A stretch of DNA of 64,000 bases from Dokdonia pacifica (GTDB taxonomy: Bacteria > Bacteroidota > Bacteroidia > Flavobacteriales > Flavobacteriaceae): the NCBI RefSeq assembly GCF_900188275.1, contig NZ_FZNY01000001.1:682001-746000 (forward strand), in the 5' to 3' direction. The notes below the pieces were generated by a model, which was not told the origin of the DNA, made no database searches, and saw nothing but the letters and a program-made list of their open reading frames with translations. Below, piece after piece: positions 48,959 through 57,696 of this stretch. The stretch's first letter is position 1. Each line of letters opens with the position of its first letter. Both the position numbers and the translations under genes were made by a program.

Positions 48959-49599
48959 TGAAACATACTATAGCTATTATAGACGACCACATACTCATTG
49001 CACAAGCATTGCGTAGTATTATTTCAAATTTTGCACAATTTGAAGTACTGTATACTGCTGAAAATGGTGTAGATTTTCAACAAAAACTTACATCAAAACC
49101 TGTACCTGATGTCGTTTTATTAGATATAACAATGCCTATAATGGATGGTTTTGAAACTGCAAAATGGCTATCTACCACACATCCAAATGTTTTGATTATG
49201 GCATTAAGTATGCAGGATGATGAACAAAGCTTAATTAAAATGATCAAGAACGGTTCAAAAGGATACATGCTTAAAAATGCGCATCCTTTAGAGCTAGAAA
49301 ATGCATTAAACGCTCTTGTAAAAAATGGGCAATTTTTTCCAGAATGGGCAGCAAGCAAAGTATTTACAAGTATCCGAGAAGATACTATTGATGCGCGTTC
49401 AAAATTAAATCTATCTGATCGCGAAATCGAATTTCTTACGTATACCGTCACCGAAATGAACTATAAAGAAATTTCAGAAAAAATGTTTTGTAGCCCAAGA
49501 ACTATCGAAAATTATAGGGATAGTTTATTTGAAAAATTAGAACTCAAATCAAGAGTTGGCCTTGCCGTATTTGCTTTAAAAAATGGCTATGCAAAATAA
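48958..49599 (+). CDS. LuxR/NarL-type response regulator
   Basis: A 213-residue regulator. Receiver ~1-120 with the acidic pair in AIIDDHILIAQAL and phospho-Asp in VVLLDITMPIMDGFET; GYMLKNAHPLELENAL marks the end of the domain. HTH ~145-210: LSDREIEFLTYTVTEMNYKE, then ISEKMFCSPRTIENYRDSLF. It starts at the stop of the kinase gene (ATGA-type overlap). A terminator hairpin begins at its stop codon. Confidence 0.92.
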   Translation: MKHTIAIIDDHILIAQALRSIISNFAQFEVLYTAENGVDFQQKLTSKPVPDVVLLDITMPIMDGFETAKWLSTTHPNVLIMALSMQDDEQSLIKMIKNGSKGYMLKNAHPLELENALNALVKNGQFFPEWAASKVFTSIREDTIDARSKLNLSDREIEFLTYTVTEMNYKEISEKMFCSPRTIENYRDSLFEKLELKSRVGLAVFALKNGYAK

Positions 49600-49617
49600 C
49601 GTGTATTCGTACACGTT
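49598..49617 (+). terminator. UUCG-loop terminator after the response regulator
   Basis: AACGTGTA-TTCG-TACACGTT plus T: 8-bp stem with a very stable TTCG tetraloop, overlapping the stop codon of the regulator gene. Confidence 0.85.
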
Positions 49618-49646
49618 TTGTCATTCTACTATTGGTTTGCTTCTTT

Positions 49647-49669
49647 TATACGTTTTCACGAAAGTGTAT
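49647..49669. repeat. Degenerate copy of the palindrome
   Basis: TATACGTTTTCACGAAAGTG then TAT: like the palindrome but with C-to-T or G-to-A changes at three places. Confidence 0.65.
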
Positions 49670-49840
49670 GCATTCGGAAAAGAAACAGAAAAGTGTATGA
49701 ATATATTATCTATAACATCGCTTTCTTATAATACAATACGAAAAGAGGCACCATTGCTGGCACCTCTATTTGTTTTAGTGAGATAAATTGCTTCTAATAA
49801 TTAGTACACGCCCGAAGCAAAAAGCGTGTCCTATATTGGT

Positions 49841-51187
49841 TTATTCTGTTTTTTGTTTTGGAATATTGCATCCCATTCCATTCCATGGATACAAACCAGC
49901 TGGCAATGCTTCTTCTACGGTGATTAAGGGTAAAAAGATTTCTGCATCCATCGCAACGGCGCCGCCTTGTAAATTAAGCCCAAAGATGCTTCTTAATTGA
50001 TTTGCTCCTGTGTTTGGAACTGTGACTGCGGCATCTACTGCTGCTCTGCTTATTTCTTGTCGTCCTGCATATATTTCTGCCCATCTTTCTGCAACTGCAA
50101 TTTGAATAAGTAATCCTTGATTGCCATCACTTTCTGGCGCTAAATGCATCGCTTCATCTACAATATCTGCGACTGCCATTTTATCATTTACTTCTCTATA
50201 ATCATATTTACTATTCCCTGTAAATAAATTATTCATCATCGTGAGTTTTGCTCCTTTATTATAAAGTCCACCCATATGACCGTATCCAAACACATTATTC
50301 TCTACAGTAGCATATAAGTTTTGATCAAAGGCCATCGCATCACCTCCATAAGATGCAATTGCATCGTGTTTCCAAGTAAATAGTGAGGTGTTGCGTCTAA
50401 TGGTAAATTGCGGGATTTTACGTTCGTCAGAACCTACATAACCCGTTCTTGCATGAATCCCATATCCGGTATTATTAATTGTAAAATTATTTTCAATTAC
50501 GCCTTTTCCTCCAGCAAATACTCTTACTGAAATAGCGCCTTCGGTAGGTGCTGTATTCATTACCACACAATTACGAACATTAATATTTGTATAATGACTC
50601 CCCACAATTACAATACCTCCAGATTCTGGAGAGGGATTTTGTTGAGATTTTGGACTTGCTTTTCTACGTATTGCTAAGTTTTTATTTTTATGATACCTAT
50701 TACGAGGTCCGTTATCTATAATAATGCCATCCACCACGATTACTGATCCAGTAGATTTTTGCCCGTTACTCTCTCGTTGTTGATCTGTTCTGATATAAAT
50801 TCTTGGGTCTGTTAATTTCATATATTCATTAACACCTGTAAAAATTGTTTTATGAGCATCCCAAGGGTCTCGTATAGAAAATGTAGTATCATAACCTCCA
50901 TAGATTTGTACGGGAACATTAATCTCATCGGCGCCTCTTTTTCCTTTACTCATATAGATGCCTTCGGCAATATGAATACGGTCATTTGGTTTTAAATGAT
51001 GAATGATATTTCCTAAATCCTTCGCTGGGCGTTCTTTAGTTCCTAACTGTCCAGAGCCTGTATTTTTACTTACATACCAGTCTCTGCCTTGGTTTGAGAA
51101 ATTACGAGATGTGTTTTGTGCATTTATAGTTGAAATGGTGAAAATCATTACTAGTAAAATGCTGAGAGATTGCATTATTCCTTTCAT
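49841..51187 (-). CDS. Exported right-handed beta-helix protein
   Basis: A 448-residue protein with a signal peptide (MKGIMQSLSILLVMIFTISTINAQ). An N-terminal DUF1565-like part (GRDWYVSKNTGSGQLGTKER, PAKDLGNIIHHLKPNDRIHIAEGIY) leads to repeated parallel beta-helix turns (~150-350: NINVRNCVVMNTAPTEGAIS, VIENNFTINNTGYGIHAR, YATVENNVFGYGHMGGLYNK, LTMMNNLFTGNS). Such proteins often bind or cut acidic polysaccharides, but I see no clear lyase site. It has no C-terminal sorting domain. 49620-49840 downstream has weak hairpins (for example 49744-49768) and a degenerate palindrome. Confidence 0.8.
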   Translation of the reverse strand: MKGIMQSLSILLVMIFTISTINAQNTSRNFSNQGRDWYVSKNTGSGQLGTKERPAKDLGNIIHHLKPNDRIHIAEGIYMSKGKRGADEINVPVQIYGGYDTTFSIRDPWDAHKTIFTGVNEYMKLTDPRIYIRTDQQRESNGQKSTGSVIVVDGIIIDNGPRNRYHKNKNLAIRRKASPKSQQNPSPESGGIVIVGSHYTNINVRNCVVMNTAPTEGAISVRVFAGGKGVIENNFTINNTGYGIHARTGYVGSDERKIPQFTIRRNTSLFTWKHDAIASYGGDAMAFDQNLYATVENNVFGYGHMGGLYNKGAKLTMMNNLFTGNSKYDYREVNDKMAVADIVDEAMHLAPESDGNQGLLIQIAVAERWAEIYAGRQEISRAAVDAAVTVPNTGANQLRSIFGLNLQGGAVAMDAEIFLPLITVEEALPAGLYPWNGMGCNIPKQKTE

Positions 51188-51356
51188 AACTTGATGGTTT
51201 TGTATGGTTAGCTTACCGCTAAGCTATTTTTAAAACTTCAAAACCCCTTCTAAGAAAACGAAGAGCCCAAAAAAATATATGAATTCCCATAGGTTGGGAT
51301 ATATTCTTAAAACACTCACATGTAATATCTTTTCTGATCACTTGAGATGAATGTTT

Positions 51357-51470
51357 TATACGCTTTCGCGAAAGCGAACTTATAAGATTCACAACCAGAG
51401 GGAGAGTGAAACGGTAAAGCGAGCTTGCGAGACCTGTCTGCCGGTAGGTTCACGTCCGTAGGGAGATCAA
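51357..51470. repeat. Palindrome copy plus composite repeat modules
   Basis: TATACGCTTTCGCGAAAGCG (51357-51376) is followed by modules GATTCACAACCAGAGGGAGA, GTGAAACGGTAAAGCGAGCT, TGCGAGACCTGTCTGCCGGT and AGGTTCACGTCCGTAGGGAG. The gap 51188-51525 has no gene. The same modules occur at 28905-29027, 55486-55545 and inverted at 57697-57813. Confidence 0.7.
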
Positions 51471-51525
51471 AGATTTAAAGCCTATATAATCTCGCTATAC
51501 ACAACACAATCGCTAAAGAAAAGGG

Positions 51526-52170
51526 CTATTTATGAAGATCGTATTCTAATGCTACCCTCACAAGACCTGCTGTATTTCTTGTTCCTGTTTTTATGAGCAT
51601 ATTTCGTCTATGGGTTTCTACAGTTCCAAATCCAATAAATAATTTATCTGCAATTTCTTGTGTCGTATGCTCATTAATAATTAATAAGAGCACTTCTTTT
51701 TCTCTTCTAGATAATTTTGGAAATAGGCTTTCTGAATCTTTATTTTTTTTAGAATTAGTCATGGTATTTATAACAATCTCATTGGCTGTTTTGTCTAAAT
51801 ACATCTTGCCATCATTCACTGTTTTGATAGCAGTGATTAATTCTTCTTTACTCGCATTTTTAAGCACATAGCCTTTTGCTCCATTACTAAGCATCATCTT
51901 GATAAGGCTGCTTTCTTTGTGCATTGTAATGGCTATTATTTTTAAATCTGGGTGTGATTTTTTTAATAATTTACAAGTGTCAATTCCATTTGTTCCTGGC
52001 ATATTAATGTCCAGTAAAACCACATCGACATTATAGTTATTTATATTTTTAATAGCATGATCTCCGCTTAACTCATGTCCAACAACTACAATATCCTTTT
52101 CAGGTTTTAATAGCAATTTGAATCCTTCTATGACCATCTCATGATCATCAACAATTAAAACGTTAATCAT
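51526..52170 (-). CDS. LuxR/NarL-type response regulator
   Basis: A 214-residue regulator. Receiver domain with IVDDHEMVIEG, phospho-Asp in VVLLDINMPGTNGIDTCK and GYVLKNASKEELITA; HTH ~150-212 (LSRREKEVLLLIINEHTTQE, IADKLFIGFGTVETHRRNML). It overlaps the end of the upstream kinase gene by 4 bases, so they form a pair. Confidence 0.92.
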   Translation of the reverse strand: MINVLIVDDHEMVIEGFKLLLKPEKDIVVVGHELSGDHAIKNINNYNVDVVLLDINMPGTNGIDTCKLLKKSHPDLKIIAITMHKESSLIKMMLSNGAKGYVLKNASKEELITAIKTVNDGKMYLDKTANEIVINTMTNSKKNKDSESLFPKLSRREKEVLLLIINEHTTQEIADKLFIGFGTVETHRRNMLIKTGTRNTAGLVRVALEYDLHK

Positions 52171-54128
52171 ACTTTTGGAATATTAATGGTTATTGTTGTT
52201 CCTTTTCCAATACTTGTGTCCCAATCAATAGAACCGTCTAAAAACTTCACTCTGCTATTAATACTTTTTAAACCTACGCCATCTTTTGCAATAGCATCTT
52301 TATAATTAAACCCATGACCGTCATCTTCAATAATTAATCCGATACCATCATCTATTCCAAAAATCTGAATAAGGATGCTTTTTGCATGAGCATGCTTCCT
52401 GATATTTGATATAATTTCCTGGATTAATCGATATAACATTGATTGTTTTGCTTTAGGCACCTCGCTTGGAAACCTCTTTATTTCTAGCTCTACTTCAAAT
52501 CCTTCCATTTGAAGAGTCTCAACTAAATCTTCTACAGCACCAGGAACCCCAGAAATCGTTAATGCATGCGGAATCATATTATGAGAAATACGTCTTACTT
52601 CCGTACAGGCTTCATCAATTAATTCATTTGTTTTCTGAGTTATATTAAGTTCTTCTATCATTTTAACCTCATTTTGCACAGCATTAAAATGTGCTTTTAC
52701 GGTACTTAATAATCCTCCTAAACTATCGTGTAAATCTTTAGCAATACGTATGCGTTCTGTTTCTTGTCCTTCAATCATTCCATTTAAGGCAAGTAATTTA
52801 TTTTCTTGTTGTAGTTCTATTACTTTTTGTTTGTGGATGGCTTCTTTCTGAGAAGTCATCGTTTTTTGATAACGTAATCGTTTTCTAAAAAAAACGCTAG
52901 TCATCAAGAGTAATATACCTAGCGCTACCAACCCTCCAATTAATTGTATTTTCTGACTATTTCTTTTTTGAATATCTAATGCTTGCTGTGCAATTTGACG
53001 GTCTTTTTTTTCAGCTTCAAATTTTACTTCAAGATTTGCAACATTCTTGCGCATTTTCTCAGAAAGGATGCTGTCACGTATTTGGACTTCTTTGTTTTTA
53101 TAATAGAAAGCCCCTTCATAGTCTTTGAGATCCATATGATTCTTGACGAGTGCTTGGTATATGCCTATTAAAAAGTGAGGTTTCTGTACACCTAATATTT
53201 TATGTTCTGCATTTTTAAGATACTGGATCCCTTCTTCATACCTATTTTCTGCCCCATAAATTCTTACTAAGGTTTCTGTAGAATGATAAAAAGAATTGAT
53301 CTGATCTAAACTATCGCTTAAATGCACAATATTCTTGTATTTAGCGATGTTCTCTTTCTTAATTTCATCTTTAAAGAGACTTTGTACAGAGATGTGGCCT
53401 GAAGGCACATCGGGATCTTTGTTATCATAATGAGCAGATAATAACTCTACAAATTTGATTTGGTCTTCAGGGTAATTACCCGCTTCTGTAAAGAAATAAG
53501 CAATAGTATATAATGCAAAACCTTTTTGTTTAGGGTTCGAAGTGTTCTTTATGTTTTCCCACATTAACCGATAATAATAAGCTGCAGCATCTAGATTACC
53601 TAAAGACCCTTGTACCAATCCTCTATTGTAATAAATATTCCAGAGCCAACCCCTGTTTTTCTCATTATTTTCGGCAATGGCTTCTGCAATATTTAAATGA
53701 TAGGTCGCACTATCTAGCTTACTTTTAAAATGATATGCACCTGCCAAAGAATTATGATAATAGACAACCATTCCTTCTATTCCATTTTTTTCGGCCAACT
53801 TTAGTCCTTTGCGCCTATATGCTATAGCAGCATCCATTTGTCCAATCTTCCCTAAATTCCTCCCATATCCTTGATACAAAAACATTCTAGAAAGCTCAGT
53901 ACTATCTCTAGAAATTGCATACTTAAAAATCTTTTCACCATCTTCTCCAGAAGCTCTAGATATTAAATCAGATAAATCTTCATAGGCATTAAATACCGTA
54001 TCATTTTTTGCTACTTGAAAAAGACTATCTACTTGGGTTTTATATACCTCTTGACTATAAACTATGGTAACGCTTAATAGCATTAAAAGAGTGAAAAATG
54101 TATGTTTTTTGTTTATAGTAAATAGCAT
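52167..54128 (-). CDS. TPR sensor histidine kinase (HisKA_3 type)
   Basis: A 653-residue kinase from ATG 54128 (MLFTINKKHTFFTLLMLLSV), which gives a clean signal sequence; a more upstream ATG at 54152 is possible. Mature part: periplasmic TPR repeats (~30-380), one TM helix (~400-425: LIGGLVALGILLLMTSVFF), a coiled coil, then HisKA_3 with IAKDLHDSLGGLLSTVKAHF and the HATPase (LIQEIISNIRKHAHAKSILI, IIEDDGHGFNYKDA, DGVGLKSINSRVKFLDGSID). This TPR-kinase layout is frequent in Bacteroidota, where the input is mostly unknown. Coupled to the response-regulator gene. Confidence 0.9.
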   Translation of the reverse strand: MLFTINKKHTFFTLLMLLSVTIVYSQEVYKTQVDSLFQVAKNDTVFNAYEDLSDLISRASGEDGEKIFKYAISRDSTELSRMFLYQGYGRNLGKIGQMDAAIAYRRKGLKLAEKNGIEGMVVYYHNSLAGAYHFKSKLDSATYHLNIAEAIAENNEKNRGWLWNIYYNRGLVQGSLGNLDAAAYYYRLMWENIKNTSNPKQKGFALYTIAYFFTEAGNYPEDQIKFVELLSAHYDNKDPDVPSGHISVQSLFKDEIKKENIAKYKNIVHLSDSLDQINSFYHSTETLVRIYGAENRYEEGIQYLKNAEHKILGVQKPHFLIGIYQALVKNHMDLKDYEGAFYYKNKEVQIRDSILSEKMRKNVANLEVKFEAEKKDRQIAQQALDIQKRNSQKIQLIGGLVALGILLLMTSVFFRKRLRYQKTMTSQKEAIHKQKVIELQQENKLLALNGMIEGQETERIRIAKDLHDSLGGLLSTVKAHFNAVQNEVKMIEELNITQKTNELIDEACTEVRRISHNMIPHALTISGVPGAVEDLVETLQMEGFEVELEIKRFPSEVPKAKQSMLYRLIQEIISNIRKHAHAKSILIQIFGIDDGIGLIIEDDGHGFNYKDAIAKDGVGLKSINSRVKFLDGSIDWDTSIGKGTTITINIPKV

Positions 54129-54265
54129 ATACAAATAGTACAAGAGTAACACTTATGTGCTACTCAACTGTTTTTCTTAGTTTTAAAGATAGTGATATCT
54201 TATTATTCCATATTTGGTCATAAATGATCCTCTTTTGATTGCCACAAGATAAAGCAGTATGTACG

Positions 54266-54622
54266 CTATGTATTACTCGTATAAGTGTTTTGCAAGTACG
54301 CTCCAATAGTTTCTTCCATTGCTTTGTACTCTTTCTTTTTGATTTGCATCATCACAATTAGAAAAATAAACCCTGTGATTAAAAACAAAGCAACGCCAAC
54401 AATAAATGGAATAAATATTCGTAGATCTAGCATATTCAAATTTCCAACACAAATCATTTTTTGATTTTTGAGTTGCCCTACAACCACTTGATTCATTCCT
54501 TGGGTAATACGAAGTGTTTTTTTATTTAAAAAAGCATTTTTTACGCTGTATTCTGGAAAATTGTCGGCTAATTTTTGTTTTAAATCTTCTATAGCTATCG
54601 TTTGAGAAAGTGTTAATTCCAT
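54266..54622 (-). CDS. Small single-TM protein of unknown function
   Basis: A 118-residue protein from ATG 54622 (MELTLSQTIAIEDLKQKLAD); the first ATG upstream (54673) is likely non-coding. N-terminal ~70 residues form a soluble domain with repeated strands (SVKNAFLNKKTLRITQGMNQ, VVVGQLKNQKMICVGNLNML); a single TM helix follows (FIPFIVGVALFLITGFIFLIVMM), then a basic tail. No family recognised. It stands alone. Confidence 0.5.
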   Translation of the reverse strand: MELTLSQTIAIEDLKQKLADNFPEYSVKNAFLNKKTLRITQGMNQVVVGQLKNQKMICVGNLNMLDLRIFIPFIVGVALFLITGFIFLIVMMQIKKKEYKAMEETIGAYLQNTYTSNT

Positions 54623-54673
54623 GATGGTACGTTTTTGAATATAGTGTCTTATTATGCTATGAGGTACATACAA

Positions 54674-54909
54674 TTATTTACGAACCTAATTCATTACATA
54701 AAAAACATGCTATTAATTGTTATTACAATATACCGATAGAAAAAAACGAGTATATCTATTAATACCATTAGCAGAAAAAAATCTATGATTTCGTAGAGTA
54801 AAAAATAACGATTAGCTTACCAAGGGATTACATAACGTCCATTACTCTAAAACGTGCAATAGGTTATTATTCAACAAGTAAGAAACAATTAAAACAGACA
54901 AAACTATTA
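54674..54909. other. AT-rich gap with no feature seen
   Basis: About 240 bases (288 counting from the chosen start of the previous gene) with no ORF, no obvious promoter, and no copy of the interspersed repeats. Confidence 0.4.
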
Positions 54910-55362
54910 TTATATCAAAACAAACTCAATAGAAGTCTTCATTTTAGAATTTACAGCTTTCCCATCTTTTAAAGCGGGTATAAATTTTAATAATTCTACA
55001 CTATACATAAGATTTTCTAGAATAGGCTGGTTGAGCTTTAATACCTCTTTTTCTTGTATACGTTTGCGAGCTATTGCAGATGCTGCATGTTGATCATCAG
55101 TTATTACAAATGCAGTAACATCTTTTACAGTACCCTCTTTGGTCACTATCCAAGACAGTTCAACAATGCCCGCTCTATTTACATTATGCTCGCTTTTAGG
55201 GTATATCATATAATGATTAATTAACCACCCTAAATCATACTCGGCATTTACGACAGCAACTCTATCGGGATGTTCTTCTATAGTGTCAGTATTACACGAT
55301 AGTATGAGTATAGATATAAAAACAAGAAGATACTTTCGTATGGTATTCTTTTGATGATTCAT
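54910..55362 (-). CDS. Lipoprotein with TonB-C-like domain
   Basis: A 150-residue lipoprotein (MNHQKNTIRKYLLVFISILI then LSCNTD; lipid Cys23). The mature part has YPKSEHNVNRAGIVELSWIV, TKEGTVKDVTAFVI, and LKFIPALKDGKAVNSKMKTS, IEFVLI. This is the typical C-terminal TonB fold ('YP...AxxxGxVxVxFxVxxDGxVxxVxV...FxPAxxxGxPVxxxxxxPIxF'). Without a TM helix it is not an energy transducer; it may be a stand-alone TonB-like domain protein of the envelope. Confidence 0.7.
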   Translation of the reverse strand: MNHQKNTIRKYLLVFISILILSCNTDTIEEHPDRVAVVNAEYDLGWLINHYMIYPKSEHNVNRAGIVELSWIVTKEGTVKDVTAFVITDDQHAASAIARKRIQEKEVLKLNQPILENLMYSVELLKFIPALKDGKAVNSKMKTSIEFVLI

Positions 55363-55485
55363 AACGGTTGTTTTTTGATTGAATGATGAGAAGTAGCCAT
55401 TCCTAAAAATGATGAGCTATTCATTTTCATTAGTCTTTACAACTGTCTTTTTATATGACAAGAGATTGTTTTTTATACGCTTTCG

Positions 55486-55545
55486 CGAAATCGAACTCGT
55501 GAGATTCACGACCTTTAGGAGAGCAAAGCGTTAAAGCGTATACAA
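55486..55545. repeat. Palindrome copy plus repeat module
   Basis: TACGCTTTCGCGAAATCGAA (one base off) followed by CTCGTGAGATTCACGACC and TTTAGGAGAGCAAAGCGTTA. Located directly after the stop of the 55550 gene, so it may be used as a terminator. Confidence 0.7.
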
Positions 55546-55549
55546 CTTG

Positions 55550-56329
55550 CTAGTCATTTACATCTGTTTCTAACACTTCTTTAAATTCTTTTCCTAAATT
55601 AATAAACTCATCTATGAGCAAGAATTTATTTTTCTCTTTTAGAAGTTCTGAATCTACATTTTTTGAAACACAGAAATCAATAAATAACGGTTTAAATTCA
55701 AATGGAATTTTTATAGTTTCTATCAAAAACCTGTCATTAATAACGGGATCTTCTTTAAAAAGACCGATATACTCTTCTAGCTTAATCGGGACAAATGGAG
55801 GAGGTTTTGATTTCTCTTTTTTAATAAGTCTCCAAAGACGTTTCCCAATATTTACAAAGTTTAAATTGTTATTAGGATTTGAATTAAACTCATACTGCTC
55901 TGGATATAGTTCTATATGTTTTTGAAGTTGACTTTCAAACGTATCTGCAAATTCTTCTTTTTTAAAAACAGGTTTGACCTCTTTTTTTATAATCACCTCA
56001 TCAAGCTCATTTACTTTTCGCGTAAGCTCAATAACAATATCTGTATAGGAAACACCTTCTTTTAAAACCATCAATTTATGCTCATGTGTAAATATCTCAA
56101 AAGAAATAGAATCCTGAGCACTTGCAGTAACCTCAAAGCGCCCTTCTTTAGTAGAAATGGTTGCCATTTTAGTACTTAGATTTTTTACAACAACACCTTC
56201 TACAATGGCTTTATCATCATAAATGGTTCCTGTAATACTTTGACCAACAACTGCATGAGATATAAAAATCACAAAACAAGAAAGAAGTAGTTTATACAAT
56301 GATGGCGTGGTGTTGGTTAGAAAAATCAA
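55550..56329 (-). CDS. Carboxypeptidase-like regulatory-domain exported protein
   Basis: A 259-residue protein. Signal peptide ~1-29 (ending AVVGQ). CarboxypepD_reg-like domain ~30-110 (SITGTIYDDKAIVEGVVVKN, LSTKMATISTKEGRFEVTAS, IVIELTRKVNELDEVIIKKE). A basic C-terminal half with no barrel. It looks like other flavobacterial proteins of this kind that sit near TonB-dependent receptors. It is divergent from the rrf2 gene. Confidence 0.7.
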   Translation of the reverse strand: MIFLTNTTPSLYKLLLSCFVIFISHAVVGQSITGTIYDDKAIVEGVVVKNLSTKMATISTKEGRFEVTASAQDSISFEIFTHEHKLMVLKEGVSYTDIVIELTRKVNELDEVIIKKEVKPVFKKEEFADTFESQLQKHIELYPEQYEFNSNPNNNLNFVNIGKRLWRLIKKEKSKPPPFVPIKLEEYIGLFKEDPVINDRFLIETIKIPFEFKPLFIDFCVSKNVDSELLKEKNKFLLIDEFINLGKEFKEVLETDVND

Positions 56330-56408
56330 TATAGATCATATCTTGAGGCCAAAACTAGAAGGAAAGGTTAAAACATGATAAGGTTTTCTTAAACAATCAA
56401 CATATTTA

Positions 56409-56432
56409 ATTTCGGATAAATTTGTCCGAAAT
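56409..56432. promoter_or_regulatory. 24-bp near-perfect palindrome, likely Rrf2 operator
   Basis: ATTTCGGATAAATTTG then TCCGAAAT: 24 bases with symmetric arms (ATTTCGGA / TCCGAAAT) and a single non-pairing position pair. It overlaps the -33 box (TTTG 56421-56424) of the promoter for the Rrf2 gene, so a bound repressor would block RNA polymerase. Confidence 0.8.
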
Positions 56433-56452
56433 AAAGTTTGTGTTTATATTTG
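56421..56452 (+). promoter_or_regulatory. Bacteroidota-type promoter of the rrf2-globin operon
   Basis: TTTG (56421-56424), 20 bases, TATATTTG (56445-56452): both elements match the Bacteroidota consensus TTTG/TAnnTTTG. It is 22 bases before the Rrf2 ATG. This is the clearest promoter in the window. Confidence 0.75.
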
Positions 56453-56473
56453 TACTCTATTAAGTAACTAAAT

Positions 56474-56908
56474 ATGTTTTCTAAAACGTGTACATACGGT
56501 ATTAAAGCAACGCTTTTTATAGCTCAAAAGGCACAGCTAGATGAGCGTGTAAGTCTTAAAGAGATTGCTACGGCAATAGATTCTCCTGTGGCTTTTACTG
56601 CTAAGATTTTACAAGTACTCGCAAAAGAACATATTATTAACTCTATAAAAGGTCCTAAAGGAGGTTTTGAAATAGCGAAAGCCCAATTACCTAACATTAC
56701 TATAAAACAAGTGGTCAAAGCCATAGATGGCGATTCACTATTTAATGGATGTGCTTTGGGTCTTCAGGAATGTAATGAAAAAGCACCATGCCCAATGCAT
56801 GATAATTTTGTAAGTATTAGAGATCAATTAAATGAAACCCTAGCATCCTCAAACTTATTGCAAGTTGCCGCAGATCTCAATCAAGGGCGTACTGTATTAA
56901 AACGATGA
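56474..56908 (+). CDS. Rrf2-family regulator with three Cys (NsrR/IscR-like)
   Basis: A 144-residue transcription factor. N-terminal winged helix (ATLFIAQKAQLDERVSLKEI, AFTAKILQVLAKEHIINSIK, GPKGGFEIAK), the classic Rrf2 fold. The cluster-binding loop has three Cys: C93-x6-C100-x5-C106 (NGCALGLQECNEKAPCPMHD), close to the spacing in NsrR and IscR, so it probably holds an Fe-S cluster sensing nitric oxide or Fe-S status. Preceded by its own operator/promoter (56409-56452), so it is autoregulated. The neighbours (globin, cupin) favour an NO sensor. Confidence 0.88.
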   Translation: MFSKTCTYGIKATLFIAQKAQLDERVSLKEIATAIDSPVAFTAKILQVLAKEHIINSIKGPKGGFEIAKAQLPNITIKQVVKAIDGDSLFNGCALGLQECNEKAPCPMHDNFVSIRDQLNETLASSNLLQVAADLNQGRTVLKR

Positions 56909-56944
56909 AAAAAATTTACTATAATAAAGGATAAAAAGGTCTTA

Positions 56945-57337
56945 ATGTCTTTATTTAATACAAAACCACTTATGAAAGACATCACAAACAGAAAAGATAT
57001 TGAACATATGGTAGATACTTTCTACACTTACGTACGAGAAGATATTGTTTTAGGCCCCATTTTTAATCGTGTTATAAATGACCATTGGGACAAGCACTTA
57101 GATACGATGTATCGGTTTTGGCAAACAGTGCTTTTACAAGAATCTGCCTATAAAGGGAGCCCTTTTAGACCTCATCGCAAACTTCCTATAGAAGCGCATC
57201 ATTTTGATAGATGGCTTTATCATTTTAACACCACAATAGATCAGAATTTTTCAGGAAAAATAGCAAATGAAGCCAAATGGCGTGCTTCAAAAATGGCACA
57301 AATGTTTATGGTCAAATTAAACAACAATCATCTATAA
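56945..57337 (+). CDS. Group III truncated haemoglobin-like protein
   Basis: A 130-residue globin; an alternative ATG at 56972 (MKDITNRKDIEHMVD) would start nearer to the family start. Landmarks: VDTFYTYVREDIVLGPIFNR, DTMYRFWQTVLLQESAYKGS and PHRKLPIEAHHFDRWLYHFN, whose His is the likely proximal heme ligand. Typical length for TrHb3. These globins detoxify NO or handle oxygen. It is 36 bases after the Rrf2 gene and in the same operon, which fits NO response. Confidence 0.85.
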   Translation: MSLFNTKPLMKDITNRKDIEHMVDTFYTYVREDIVLGPIFNRVINDHWDKHLDTMYRFWQTVLLQESAYKGSPFRPHRKLPIEAHHFDRWLYHFNTTIDQNFSGKIANEAKWRASKMAQMFMVKLNNNHL

Positions 57338-57348
57338 AAAATATAATT

Positions 57349-57690
57349 ATGAAAATAGCATCTCTTACCAAAGACCTTATTTATAAAGATAACAAACCAT
57401 CTATTCAGGTTTTATTAGAAACAGAAACCTCTAAAGAAATACGCATAGCATTTAAAAAAGGACAACACATGAAGGAACATAAAACACCTTTCCCTATTGT
57501 CGTTGAGGTTTTTGAAGGTGAAATAAATTTTGGTGTTAAGGGCATACAACATCTCTTATCTAAAGGAAATCTTATAGCTCTTAAAGGGAATATCCCCCAT
57601 GATCTTACAGCAACAGAAGATAGTATTGTTCGGTTATCTCTAAATCTAAAAGATAGTATCACACGAGTTCAAGAAGTTGCAAATTCATAA
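57349..57690 (+). CDS. Small cupin-domain protein
   Basis: A 113-residue protein from ATG 57349 (MKIASLTKDLIYKDNKPSIQ); the earlier ATG 57277 overlaps the globin gene and is less likely. A single cupin barrel: ETSKEIRIAFKKGQHMKEHK, FPIVVEVFEGEINFGVKG and GNLIALKGNIPHDLTATEDS. One His (NIPHDL) and another (QHMKEH) could bind metal. It is the third gene of the Rrf2 operon. Confidence 0.75.
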   Translation: MKIASLTKDLIYKDNKPSIQVLLETETSKEIRIAFKKGQHMKEHKTPFPIVVEVFEGEINFGVKGIQHLLSKGNLIALKGNIPHDLTATEDSIVRLSLNLKDSITRVQEVANS

Positions 57691-57696
57691 ATAATA

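Noticed and set aside
49744-49768. Terminator hairpin AGAGGCACC...GGCACCTCT
   Set aside because: Only the outer five and inner two pairs match, with a 2x2 internal mismatch; kept as a weak possibility only.
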